NCBI GenBank assembly: GCA_002702705.1
Contig: PABH01000069.1
Location: 124,001 to 188,000, forward strand
Reading direction: 5' to 3'
DNA length: 64,000 nt
Origin: Anaerolineaceae bacterium
GTDB taxonomy: Bacteria > Chloroflexota > Anaerolineae > Anaerolineales > Anaerolineaceae
The first letter of the stretch is position 1; each line of letters starts with the position of its first letter. Below are positions 38,986 to 45,936 of this stretch, in pieces. Made by a program: the position numbers and the translations under genes. The notes under the pieces are model-generated. The model was not told the DNA's origin and did not search any database. It worked only from the letters and a program-made list of their open reading frames with translations.

Positions 38986-39702
38986 TCAGAAACCCAAGCC
39001 TTTTTCCTTCAGGGATACCCACCGTGATAACCCAATCACCAAGTGATCCAGGACGGAAATATCCAATAATTTTCCAGCCTGAACAATGGCGCGAGTTACA
39101 TTGATGTCTTCTGAACTTGGACTTGGATCACCTGATGGGTGATTATGTGCTGCCACTATTGCGGCCGCATTACGTTGCAGGGCAGGTTTGAACAATTCTC
39201 CAATCCGAATCATGGAGGAATTGAGCGAGCCATGATAAACCTCAACCACATCCAACACACGATTGCGTGTGTCGAGAGGCATGATTACCATGTATTCCTG
39301 TTCCCGATGTGCTAATATAGGCAGCAGAATTTTGGCTGCATCACTTGGTGAATTGATACTTGGGCGTTCATCTTCTGGTTGAAGCAGTTTACGCCCTAAT
39401 GCCAGAGAGGCTTTAAGACGCAAAGCAGTCAATTGACTAATGCCGGGTATTTTGGCAATTTCATTTAGATGTGCCTGGGCTATCTTTTGGATGGTACCAA
39501 ACTCAGCCAATAATTGTTCTGCGTATTCAATTTGGTTAGAACCACCGATAATAACTGCCAATAATTCAGCCAGACTGCACGCATCGGAATCTTTAGCGAC
39601 ACGAAAAGCCGGTTGTTCTCGAATTGGTAAATGTTTCAGTCGTGGCAGGTTATAAGGGTTAGTCTGTGTGTTATTGATCAGGTGTGGTTGCAGGGCATTC
39701 AT
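38986..39702 (-). CDS. radC: RadC/JAB-domain family protein
   Basis: A 238-residue RadC family protein. A helix-hairpin-helix region (AKIPGISQLTALRLKASL) precedes the JAB/MPN metalloprotease-like domain with AAIVAAHNHPSGDPSPSSED, holding the HxHxnD zinc signature. RadC proteins are common on plasmids, ICEs and phages, often near ssb; their biochemical role is still unsettled. ATG 39702 (MNALQPHL) has GGAGACAGAT upstream and is preferred to ATG 39714. Confidence 0.9.
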   Translation of the reverse strand: MNALQPHLINNTQTNPYNLPRLKHLPIREQPAFRVAKDSDACSLAELLAVIIGGSNQIEYAEQLLAEFGTIQKIAQAHLNEIAKIPGISQLTALRLKASLALGRKLLQPEDERPSINSPSDAAKILLPILAHREQEYMVIMPLDTRNRVLDVVEVYHGSLNSSMIRIGELFKPALQRNAAAIVAAHNHPSGDPSPSSEDINVTRAIVQAGKLLDISVLDHLVIGLSRWVSLKEKGLGF

Positions 39703-39773
39703 ATCTGTCTCCATTAAAAGAGGGGACAGATCACCTTAAGAGGGGTCTGCCCCCTCTGTGAGGGTGGTTTAGA

Positions 39774-40346
39774 TTAATTTCTTGGATCGTAACCAGTGGT
39801 TAAGAAAACTTGTTGATGGATTCTTTCACACGTTTCCCAGGTCATTAATTCATCTCGTCGGACGCCCGGATAACCGGGAGCTGGTGGGAATAACCACGGA
39901 TTTTTTAAAAATTGTTTTCTGATGCGCTCTGTCTTGACTTGTAAAAAATGTGATAATCCACCACTAGAACAGCGCCATCCTAAATCTCGTGTGATTTTCC
40001 CATCCCAATTTGTGTCACGATATGTTTTTTCGCCACAAATAGGACAGGGGGGTAAGCCGCTTGGATCGGGAGCACGTGCACCACCGGCTTGTAGATAAAG
40101 CCGGACTGCATCAATCGCCTCACAAAAAGGTGCTCCACAGGAACACTCCTTGTTTTTATTAACACGATGAATTCGATGATGGTGGTCTGTACCTAAATCC
40201 ACATGATATTCACAGCCTCTGATCAACACACACGGTGCTGTAACAGGGAGCGTTTCTCTGAGCTTAAAGTTGTTGGGTTTTTTCATGTTTAATAAATCGC
40301 GATTTTTAGAATTGGTTGTTCTACTCGGAGAAAGTTCTGTCTTCAT
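39774..40346 (-). CDS. zinc-ribbon/SWIM-like protein
   Basis: A 190-residue protein with two metal-binding segments. HRVNKNKECSCGAPFCEAID resembles a SWIM-type CxCx4C finger. CPICGEKTYRDTNWDG with WRCSSGGLSHF is a zinc-ribbon-like part. ATG 40346 follows GGAGGGAGCGT; the gene overlaps the preceding one by 26 bp. The composition and neighbours (ssb, radC) suggest a nucleic-acid-binding role on the element. No enzymatic domain seen. Confidence 0.6.
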   Translation of the reverse strand: MKTELSPSRTTNSKNRDLLNMKKPNNFKLRETLPVTAPCVLIRGCEYHVDLGTDHHHRIHRVNKNKECSCGAPFCEAIDAVRLYLQAGGARAPDPSGLPPCPICGEKTYRDTNWDGKITRDLGWRCSSGGLSHFLQVKTERIRKQFLKNPWLFPPAPGYPGVRRDELMTWETCERIHQQVFLTTGYDPRN

Positions 40347-40641
40347 ACGCTCCCTCCAAAAAATAATCTGATGAATATATCGGGGTCGGGTTTGGGTGAT
40401 TATTGGGAACCTCAAATTCCTTTTCGGGGTCATTCTCTATCCGGATGTTTTGTAAACTCGGAATAAAAACAATTGAGGAATTTTCTTGAAATGGTCCGCC
40501 ATGACTGATTTTTTGAAATGGCTTTAAACCATTTAAGGCTTGTACCCAAACGGTCCCTGCCCGCGGTCCTGCCTCTAGGATTTCTACCGAGATGGTGGTT
40601 TTTCCATAGCAGGTGTTAATGGTGATTTCTGCTTTAATCAT
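40321..40641 (-). CDS. hypothetical small protein
   Basis: A 106-residue protein starting at ATG 40641 with AGGAGAAAAT upstream. The first half is beta-rich (KAEITINTCYGKTTISVEIL, then GTVWVQALNGLKPF), the end polar. Unknown family. It is the gene after ssb and overlaps the zinc-ribbon gene by 26 bp, so the two are likely cotranslated. Confidence 0.55.
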   Translation of the reverse strand: MIKAEITINTCYGKTTISVEILEAGPRAGTVWVQALNGLKPFQKISHGGPFQENSSIVFIPSLQNIRIENDPEKEFEVPNNHPNPTPIYSSDYFLEGAYEDRTFSE

Positions 40642-40730
40642 ATTTTCTCCTGTGGGTTTTCTTAAATAAGAAAAGGACATGTGCTAAAACCATGTCCTTT
40701 GTTGTGATTCTCCGATTGATACAAATGATC

Positions 40731-41156
40731 TTAAAATTCGATATCCTCAATTTCCGGATTGTGTGTTGATTCGTTAGCTTCCTCGCTGGTTGTATCGTTC
40801 CAGCCATGAGCATCACGCCCAGAAAGGAAACGCACAGTGGAAGCGGTTACCTCATAAGAAGCATGGATTTGTCCGTCCTTTTTCCAAAGGAAAGGACCAC
40901 CGGTCTTTGGATCAGGTGTGAGACGTCCTTCAACAAAAACTTTACTGCCTTTACGTAGGTTATTAAAACAGGGTTCAGCTTGTTTTCCCCATACGGTCAC
41001 CCGGAACCATGTGGTTTCTTTTACTACTTGCCCGGATGAGTCGCGGTAACGTCGATTTGTAGCTACCGACATCGTAGTTACTGGATGTCCACCAGGGGTA
41101 AAGCGTTTTTCCGGGTCTTTTCCTAAGTTGCCAATCAGGATAATTGTCTGGTACAT
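40731..41156 (-). CDS. ssb: single-stranded DNA-binding protein
   Basis: A 141-residue SSB. The OB-fold is clear from MYQTIILIGNLGKDPEKRF, TTWFRVTVWGKQAE and KGSKVFVEGRLTPD. The acidic tail ends in IEDIEF, close to the DDIPF tip by which bacterial SSBs bind partner proteins, with Glu in place of Pro. It coats ssDNA during replication, repair or transfer. The ATG lacks a good ribosome site and lies inside a short upstream ORF (41135-41224), so translation may be coupled. The copy is probably element-encoded. Confidence 0.9.
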   Translation of the reverse strand: MYQTIILIGNLGKDPEKRFTPGGHPVTTMSVATNRRYRDSSGQVVKETTWFRVTVWGKQAEPCFNNLRKGSKVFVEGRLTPDPKTGGPFLWKKDGQIHASYEVTASTVRFLSGRDAHGWNDTTSEEANESTHNPEIEDIEF

Positions 41157-41224
41157 ATGATTTTTGCTTTCAGAATGATGGTATTACCTGTGATTTTTCT
41201 AAAATATTTTCTAGTTTTATCCAT
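41135..41224 (-). CDS. possible 29-residue leader ORF overlapping ssb start
   Basis: ATG 41224 is preceded by AAGGAGATTT, a far better ribosome site than that of ssb. The ORF runs 29 basic codons (starts MDKTRKYFRKITG) and stops 19 bp inside ssb, in another frame. Such a layout allows translational coupling or leader control of SSB. The short length makes it tentative. Confidence 0.4.
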   Translation of the reverse strand: MDKTRKYFRKITGNTIILKAKIICTRQLS

Positions 41225-41278
41225 AAATCTCCTTGTAGTAGGTTATCCAACGTTTATCTTAAAAACGATTAATATATT

Positions 41279-41299
41279 TGCCTTTTTCAGAAAAAGGCA
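41279..41299. terminator. short perfect hairpin
   Basis: TGCCTTTTT (41279-41287) and AAAAAGGCA (41291-41299) pair perfectly around a 3-nt loop. Its A/T arms could act as a weak terminator or structured leader element upstream of ssb. Confidence 0.45.
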
Positions 41300-41313
41300 T
41301 CCAAGGTAAAAAA

Positions 41314-41406
41314 CTACCCATAAAAAAAGTAGGGCAGTAAACACCAAAGGAGAAGTGATTGTTTCTCTTTTCGTGTTTACCACACTAAAAAAAGTAGTAT
41401 GGGTAG
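41314..41406. repeat. imperfect long inverted repeat with internal direct repeat
   Basis: CTACCCATA (41314-41322) pairs with TATGGGTAG (41398-41406), and inside it GTAAACAC (41337-41344) pairs with GTGTTTAC (41373-41380). TAAAAAAAGTAG occurs directly at 41321 and 41386, and a further CTACCCAT lies at 41424. This lies in the noncoding gap between the OB-fold gene and ssb. Confidence 0.55.
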
Positions 41407-41515
41407 ACCAGGATGTTTTTGACCTACCCATCATTTCAGTATATTTTCATTTAATATGAACCTCTTTTTTTAAGTGCCGAATGGAGGTTTTTTTGTAAGG
41501 TTCAAGAATTAAAAT

Positions 41516-41597
41516 AAGGAGGATCCACCACAAATAAAATTTGTGGTTGGTTGGATCACTCACCAATGGTGAGGTGAACCAATCAGTGATCCTCCTT
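41516..41597. repeat. nested hairpins with alternative pairings
   Basis: Outer arms AAGGAGGATC (41516-41525) and GATCCTCCTT (41588-41597) are a perfect 10-bp inverted repeat. Inside are CCACAAAT/ATTTGTGG (41528-41546, AAA loop) and CTCACC/GGTGAG (41559-41573, loop AAT region). GGATCACT (41553-41560) can also pair with AGTGATCC (41585-41592), excluding the outer stem. Both strands thus carry AAGGAGG in the stem. An attenuator, origin or recombination site are possible. Confidence 0.6.
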
Positions 41598-41759
41598 GTG
41601 AATCTAAACCGGAAGAAGTTCCTTTTCCTGAATACAATCGGTTTTGTAGTTTAGTAGGTTTCTCGTTTGTTTACAGGGGGTTGATCCTGGATTTTAACAA
41701 AAACATGAGAAAAAATTAAATTGTGTCAGGAATTTTTTATGATGCCTGGTAGTTGATCA

Positions 41760-42245
41760 TTAGGCATCTAAGGTTTCTTCTGGTTCAGTGATTCTTAATG
41801 GGCTGGTATTGTTCTCTTTATGTGACTTCTTTTCAGTATGTGGTCCTGTATCTAGCACGATAATACGTTGACTGACCACTTCGACGATGTTTCGGTCAAT
41901 TAGAATTTGATCTTTTTTTCGATCAGTGCCTTTGATTTCAACAATAAAGTCTTGAGTGGACTTTACCTTCCGGGCCTTGTTGATAAATTCTTCCAGGCTT
42001 TCCCGGAAATCTCTAGATTGCAGGAAGCCATGTATTCGCAATCGCATACCACGGTGAATCTGAATTAATCCATTGGCCCCACCGTTTACCCGGATATTAA
42101 CATAATCCCCGGCGTCCCTTTCCATATCTAATTTTTTGGTTGGTAAATCATTGTCTCGATAGATCACAACTCGGAAAAACAAATCCTCCATATATTTCCA
42201 TGGATTTCGCACAACGATTCCTTCTAAAATAACTTCATTAATCAA
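41760..42245 (-). CDS. OB-fold (SSB-like) protein
   Basis: A protein of about 161 residues whose first 100 form an OB-fold like SSB or PriB: NEVILEGIVVRNPW, FFRVVIYRDND, GDYVNIRVNGGANG and MRLRIHGFLQSRDF. The remainder is charged. AAGGAGGTCAA lies directly before TTG 42245, giving an unusual start; ATG 42272 upstream is an alternative with weaker site. A conserved hairpin leader (42290-42390) precedes the gene, so this start must lie after 42290. Likely a second ssDNA-binding protein of the element. Confidence 0.6.
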   Translation of the reverse strand: MINEVILEGIVVRNPWKYMEDLFFRVVIYRDNDLPTKKLDMERDAGDYVNIRVNGGANGLIQIHRGMRLRIHGFLQSRDFRESLEEFINKARKVKSTQDFIVEIKGTDRKKDQILIDRNIVEVVSQRIIVLDTGPHTEKKSHKENNTSPLRITEPEETLDA

Positions 42246-42289
42246 TTGACCTCCTTGTATCTGTTCCCTCATAGTAGAGGGATTTAAAC

Positions 42290-42390
42290 AAAAAACCGGA
42301 CAAGATACCAAAGTAGGAATTGTCCGGCCAACGATAGAAGAAAAATTATTCAGTTATGAAGAGTATAGCAATCTCCAAGGCTTTATCCAA
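42290..42390 (-). promoter_or_regulatory. promoter plus conserved hairpin-terminator leader, copy 1
   Basis: On the minus strand TTGGAT (42390-42385), 17 nt and TATACT (42367-42362) form a promoter. About 27 nt later comes ATCGTTGG and a perfect 8-bp stem CCGGACAA/TTGTCCGG (42327-42320 and 42303-42296) followed by six T. The same arrangement occurs at 44147-44243 and 56935-57049. The OB-fold gene starts ~45 bp further on. The layout fits transcription attenuation. Confidence 0.6.
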
Positions 42391-42442
42391 GATGGCCAAA
42401 TATGTTTATGGGTGATGTTACGCCTTGAATATTTAATGAATA

Positions 42443-42877
42443 TCAGTGGGTAATTGCTCGGAGTTTTGCGATACCAGTTTGCGTTACAAGAATTCTAGGG
42501 ACCACCGATGGAAACAAAACTGACAAATCTGCTGACACACCAACCTGGATGGAATTGTCTCCGCTGTTGACATGAATTTCCGTAACAAATGCATGAACAC
42601 CTTTGGCAGAAAGATTGGCTGTGTTAGCGGTTACATAGGATTGGATGTTACCCCAGGTCTTTGCAGTGGGTACTAGATTGCCAGTATCCTGAAAAACTTG
42701 CTGATTTATCTCAGCAGATGCAGCGACGGCTGCTGCGTCTGCCGCTTTTTGCACCTCTGCAATCGCGTAAAAATATCTTCCTAATTCAATCGATAACGCC
42801 AATGTCGGTACCATCACAAGACCGATAAACATTGCCCAGAAGGTCATAGAATACGCACGCCGATCACGTAGCAGCAT
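42443..42877 (-). CDS. TadG-like pilus assembly protein
   Basis: A 144-residue protein with one N-terminal membrane helix (MTFWAMFIGLVMVPTLALSI) followed by EVQKAADAAAVAASAEI, the alanine-rich segment typical of TadG/TadE-like pseudopilins. ATG 42877 overlaps the TadE stop by one base (TAATG) and has GGAGG upstream. It is shorter than full TadG (usually over 400 residues) and lacks a von Willebrand domain. It ends a short operon with tadE and flp. Confidence 0.75.
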   Translation of the reverse strand: MLLRDRRAYSMTFWAMFIGLVMVPTLALSIELGRYFYAIAEVQKAADAAAVAASAEINQQVFQDTGNLVPTAKTWGNIQSYVTANTANLSAKGVHAFVTEIHVNSGDNSIQVGVSADLSVLFPSVVPRILVTQTGIAKLRAITH

Positions 42878-43287
42878 TACCAACCCTCCTGACGAAACGT
42901 CGAATCTGCACGAACCATAAATGTCTGCCCGGGTAATCCAGGAAACAGGCCGGTCAAGGGAGCCATGAAGTTAGGAACACTGCCGCTGACCTGAATTTTA
43001 AGGATACTACCTGCGCTGCCTCCAGGAGCTAAAACAGTAACAGATGGATTTTCCAGAATACCCGCTTCTGTGATAGCAGACCTTGCGCCACTGATCGCAT
43101 AACAAGCCGGGCATTGTTGGGCTACACTTCCCATGCGTGCGCCATGCCTGGCCGCTGCTTGAACTGCTTGCTGAGCATAAACCAGCATGCCCAAATTTAC
43201 GATGGCTAACATCACAAGGATCGCGATTGGGGTGGTGATGGCAGCCTCTAACAGTTCCATTCCGCGGTTGTCTTTTAGAAAATTCAT
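42877..43287 (-). CDS. TadE-like pseudopilin
   Basis: A 136-residue TadE family protein. It begins MNFLKDNRGMELLEAAI, with a Gly and +5 Glu prepilin peptidase site, then a membrane helix (AILVMLAIVNLGMLVY) and AVQAAARHGARMGS. TadE pseudopilins support Flp pilus assembly at the inner membrane. GGAGGACT precedes ATG. Two CxxC-like cysteines (QQCPACYA) near residue 60 are unusual. It lies between the Flp pilin and the TadG-like gene. Confidence 0.85.
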   Translation of the reverse strand: MNFLKDNRGMELLEAAITTPIAILVMLAIVNLGMLVYAQQAVQAAARHGARMGSVAQQCPACYAISGARSAITEAGILENPSVTVLAPGGSAGSILKIQVSGSVPNFMAPLTGLFPGLPGQTFMVRADSTFRQEGW

Positions 43288-43349
43288 AGTCCTCCAATTT
43301 GATAAAACATACTACCAGTTCCTCCTTAACAGGCAGAAATTTGATCTGG

Positions 43350-43496
43350 CTAAATCCTGCTAGCGATATCGGTCACAATAGTGGCAATATTTTGCCCGAG
43401 CAGACGATACGCACCGTAACTAACTAGGACAACAACTGCAATGATCAAAGCGACCTCGGTCGACTCGATTCCCCGGTTATCTTTTAGAAAACGCAA
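43350..43496 (-). CDS. flp: Flp-type pilin subunit (48 residues, TTG start)
   Basis: A 48-residue Flp/Fap pilin easily missed because of its size and TTG start. It starts MRFLKDNRGIESTEVALIIA; cleavage after the Gly would leave a mature pilin with Glu at +5 and a hydrophobic N-terminal helix, the Flp hallmark. AAAGGAGGTGATTGGCT is a near-perfect ribosome site before TTG 43496. The same FLKDNRG leader is found in the TadE-like gene just downstream. It is the likely structural subunit of the first Tad module. Confidence 0.85.
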   Translation of the reverse strand: MRFLKDNRGIESTEVALIIAVVVLVSYGAYRLLGQNIATIVTDIASRI

Positions 43497-43582
43497 AGCC
43501 AATCACCTCCTTTCAGTTACGAAGTCCTGCGTACAGGTTTGTTACACACAACATGAATAAAATGTCCACTGATGCGGAATCA

Positions 43583-44104
43583 TCAAACTTTTCCCAAGAA
43601 GCAGGAGAAATATAGATAGACAACAAACAACAAGGTTCCACAGAATATTGAAGCAACAAAAGGAATCTCTCTCTTCTTTTGTAGGCTAGCAATTACTCCC
43701 TGGACACCTCCAACAACGGATATAGGGATTAGGACAGCAGGATTACCAATCACCAGCGTGGTGGCGATTAAGAGTTTAACATCCGCACCACCGAGAGCTC
43801 CAAATTCCCAGAGCAACCAGCTCACTAAAATAATCAGACAAATCCATGCTGCGGTAGGCTGGAAAATCGCAGAAAACAAGGAGAAGAATAAAACGAAAGT
43901 CAGACGTTTCTCTCTTGGGTCAAAGTCTGCTACGAGGGTCAAAGCGATGGTTAGTAGCACGGGAGCCCACAATCCTATGAACAACGCATATACGCCGCTA
44001 CCAACCAGTCCTCCTACTGTTAATGACATCGGAACTTCACGGTCACGCAGATCATAAATCGTGCAGGCAAAAAACAAGGCTAATAATGCAATGCTTGTGA
44101 TCAG
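43583..44104 (-). CDS. A24 prepilin peptidase (CTG start likely)
   Basis: A polytopic membrane peptidase of about 173 residues. The first catalytic Asp is in CTIYDLRDREVPMSL and the second in ALGGADVKLL (GxGD-like GGAD). Several hydrophobic helices surround them. It processes Flp and TadE leader peptides. No ATG lies before the first Asp; CTG 44104 is in frame with AAGGAG 6 nt upstream and gives a proper first helix (ITSIALLALFFA), so a CTG start is inferred. A shared hairpin leader lies upstream. A second such gene is at 47285-47848. Confidence 0.8.
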   Translation of the reverse strand: MITSIALLALFFACTIYDLRDREVPMSLTVGGLVGSGVYALFIGLWAPVLLTIALTLVADFDPREKRLTFVLFFSLFSAIFQPTAAWICLIILVSWLLWEFGALGGADVKLLIATTLVIGNPAVLIPISVVGGVQGVIASLQKKREIPFVASIFCGTLLFVVYLYFSCFLGKV

Positions 44105-44146
44105 GAGGTGCTCCTTCCCATTCTGTTATGAATGGAGTGATTAGAT

Positions 44147-44243
44147 AAAAAAAGCCGGACAGAATCCCAGGAGGTTCTTTCCGACCAACGATTAATAAAT
44201 GATTGTCTAACTCTAATTATAGTAATGGAATGGAGTTATCCAA
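44147..44243 (-). promoter_or_regulatory. promoter plus conserved hairpin-terminator leader, copy 2
   Basis: On the minus strand TTGGAT (44243-44238), 16 nt and TATAAT (44221-44216) form a good promoter. ATCGTTGG and a GTCGGAAAGAA/TTCTGTCCGGC stem (44154-44185) follow about 24 nt later, then seven T. The prepilin peptidase start is about 45 bp further. Matches copies at 42290 and 56935. Confidence 0.65.
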
Positions 44244-44298
44244 GGTGGGAACAAAGGTGAAAAACGGTACTCCTAGTAAATCCGATTTGCCACAGATT

Positions 44299-44490
44299 TC
44301 ATACAACATTTGCGATATCTAACCCGATAATAATATTTTTGGACTCCTGAGCATACTGGAAGGAAATGGTTGCGCCATCTTTGGTATGTTGATAGCCTTT
44401 TTCTTGGTGGAAAAAATCTCGGATTTGTCTAACGCTGAATTTTTGGAACATATCTTTTTCAAATGCGAGAGCAGTCAATTTTGATGCCAT
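44299..44490 (-). CDS. small hypothetical protein
   Basis: A 63-residue protein after the methyltransferase gene. The sequence (TALAFEKDMFQKFSVRQI, then GATISFQYAQESKNIIIGL) looks like a real folded fragment, but no family is recognised. Ribosome site is weak (AGGTGA 14 nt before ATG 44490). It lies 55 bp upstream of the promoter of the peptidase operon. Confidence 0.45.
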   Translation of the reverse strand: MASKLTALAFEKDMFQKFSVRQIRDFFHQEKGYQHTKDGATISFQYAQESKNIIIGLDIANVV

Positions 44491-44519
44491 GTAAAATTGC
44501 AATCACCTGTATTGTGCGA

Positions 44520-45329
44520 TCAGACTTTTTGTAATAAGAAGTTCTGGTAGACAATATCGCCGGTTTGGAATCCTTTGTAAATCCATGTGTCTTTATTCCC
44601 GGCAAATTCCCGCAGCAATTTGTGCAGCATTTTCGGAACACCGCGCTGGATATGCGCGAACCGGCGGCCATGGTCAGCGTCCAGAGCTTTGATCACATTG
44701 GGAGTTATGTTCTCATGAGTGATACGGCGCATCCCGGTCTGTTCAAGTTGTTCTTTAAGCTCATCGAGTTGTTCAAGGTTACGAAAGTCTGCAAACATGA
44801 AATATCCACCCGGTTTCAAGACACGCTTAACCTGCGCAAGGAAATCCGACATGGATCCATAACAATGGGATGATTCCACATTCAGGACAATATCGAAACT
44901 CTGGTCGTTAAAAGGGAGACTTTCGGCGTCGCCTGGTACAAAACTCAGTCCTTTGACGCAATAATGTTCTTGGCACAGGTTCACGGCATTGTCGGAATAA
45001 TCCACACCGACAACGCATGCTGGATCAAGGTAGCGTTTGATGTAATCCGCTCCACCACCCCGTCCACTACCCACTTCCAGTAGCTTAAGTCCGCGTAATT
45101 CTACTGCACTTGCAATGTAATGATACAACTGGATGCAGTAGCGGTTTATCTCATCATCCGCATGCAAAACTAACTCTGCAGTTGTACTATCCGGGGCATA
45201 TCCATAGTTCATGAATGTCCAATCTCGCTTTCTATAGCCATACGCCATAAGCTGGTACATTTGTTTACGAGAAGATTTTCTGAATCCTGGAAAAAGATCA
45301 CACAATTTTGTATAAGACTTAGCTAACAT
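44520..45329 (-). CDS. class I SAM-dependent methyltransferase (Rv2952-like)
   Basis: A 269-residue methyltransferase. Motif I is LLEVGSGRGGGADYIKRYL, followed by GVDYSDNAVNLC, FVPGDAESLPFNDQSFD and LKPGGYFMFADFR. FMNYGYAPDS before motif I and NVESSHCYGSM after it are characteristic of mycobacterial phthiotriolone-type O-methyltransferases (Rv2952) and relatives acting on lipids or polyketides. ATG 45329 has AGGAGAATT upstream. No lipid or polyketide genes are nearby, so the substrate is unknown; it looks like cargo between the Tad genes and the decayed gene to its right. Confidence 0.8.
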   Translation of the reverse strand: MLAKSYTKLCDLFPGFRKSSRKQMYQLMAYGYRKRDWTFMNYGYAPDSTTAELVLHADDEINRYCIQLYHYIASAVELRGLKLLEVGSGRGGGADYIKRYLDPACVVGVDYSDNAVNLCQEHYCVKGLSFVPGDAESLPFNDQSFDIVLNVESSHCYGSMSDFLAQVKRVLKPGGYFMFADFRNLEQLDELKEQLEQTGMRRITHENITPNVIKALDADHGRRFAHIQRGVPKMLHKLLREFAGNKDTWIYKGFQTGDIVYQNFLLQKV

Positions 45330-45525
45330 AATTCTCCTGATATTTGAAGCCTTTGGATTCCCATGGGTACGGTAGAAAATGGGAACGCTGTTCATTAATT
45401 TTAATTAGTCATTCCTGATTTCTACGTTGCCTTAAAATAATCCTCATTTTTTATTATACAGTTGTAAAAAATTTATATATCTATTATTGTCCAGAAGTGA
45501 TAATTGTGCTTCGAATGAATAGGGA

Positions 45526-45936
45526 TCATTCACCCCGAATGTTCATCTCTTCAACTTTGTCAACGGCATCTACGTTTTTACCAAAAATCCAAAAATGACC
45601 GGGATGGTATTTGTCAGGATTCGGACCAGATGAATAATCTGCGATGGCAACCTAAAGAATTATTTCGTCTCGTAATCTGGCATTAATTCCGAATTCCCTA
45701 AGTGATTGGACGTTTTTTTGATGTTCTTTAACAAAATAGTGACTCTGACCCTTGATTTCCTTAAATTCTTTCAGGAAATCAAGGATTTAACGGCGCAGTT
45801 CTTCTTCTGAAAAACCTTCCATGTACGCCTCAGTTATTTGTTTATCAAAGGACTGTTCTTGGTGGTTCAAATAATATATTTGATGCCAATATTTATCAAT
45901 TGATATATATTGATTGGCTAAAACAACTTCATAATT
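45526..45936 (-). pseudogene. decayed ORF with two in-frame stops
   Basis: One continuous minus-strand frame from 45936 to the stop at 45526 reads as good protein (YISIDKYWHQIYYLNHQEQ, YMEGFSEEELRR, ILDFLKEFKEIKGQSHY, VAIADYSSGPNPDKYHPGHF) but is broken by a TAA after ELRR and a TAG before VAIADY. No start codon is visible upstream because the frame runs into the end of the fic gene. The family is not recognised. Recent inactivation fits the preserved frame. Confidence 0.6.

Noticed and set aside
39719-39768. AGAGGGG/CCCCTCT hairpin-like sequence upstream of radC
   Set aside because: Could be a terminator for the gene upstream, but the loop is long and no clean T-run follows.
41243-41434. 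63-codon minus-strand ORF with a hydrophobic stretch
   Set aside because: It lies entirely within inverted repeats and A-tracts, has no ribosome site and resembles no protein; the reading frame follows from low-complexity DNA.
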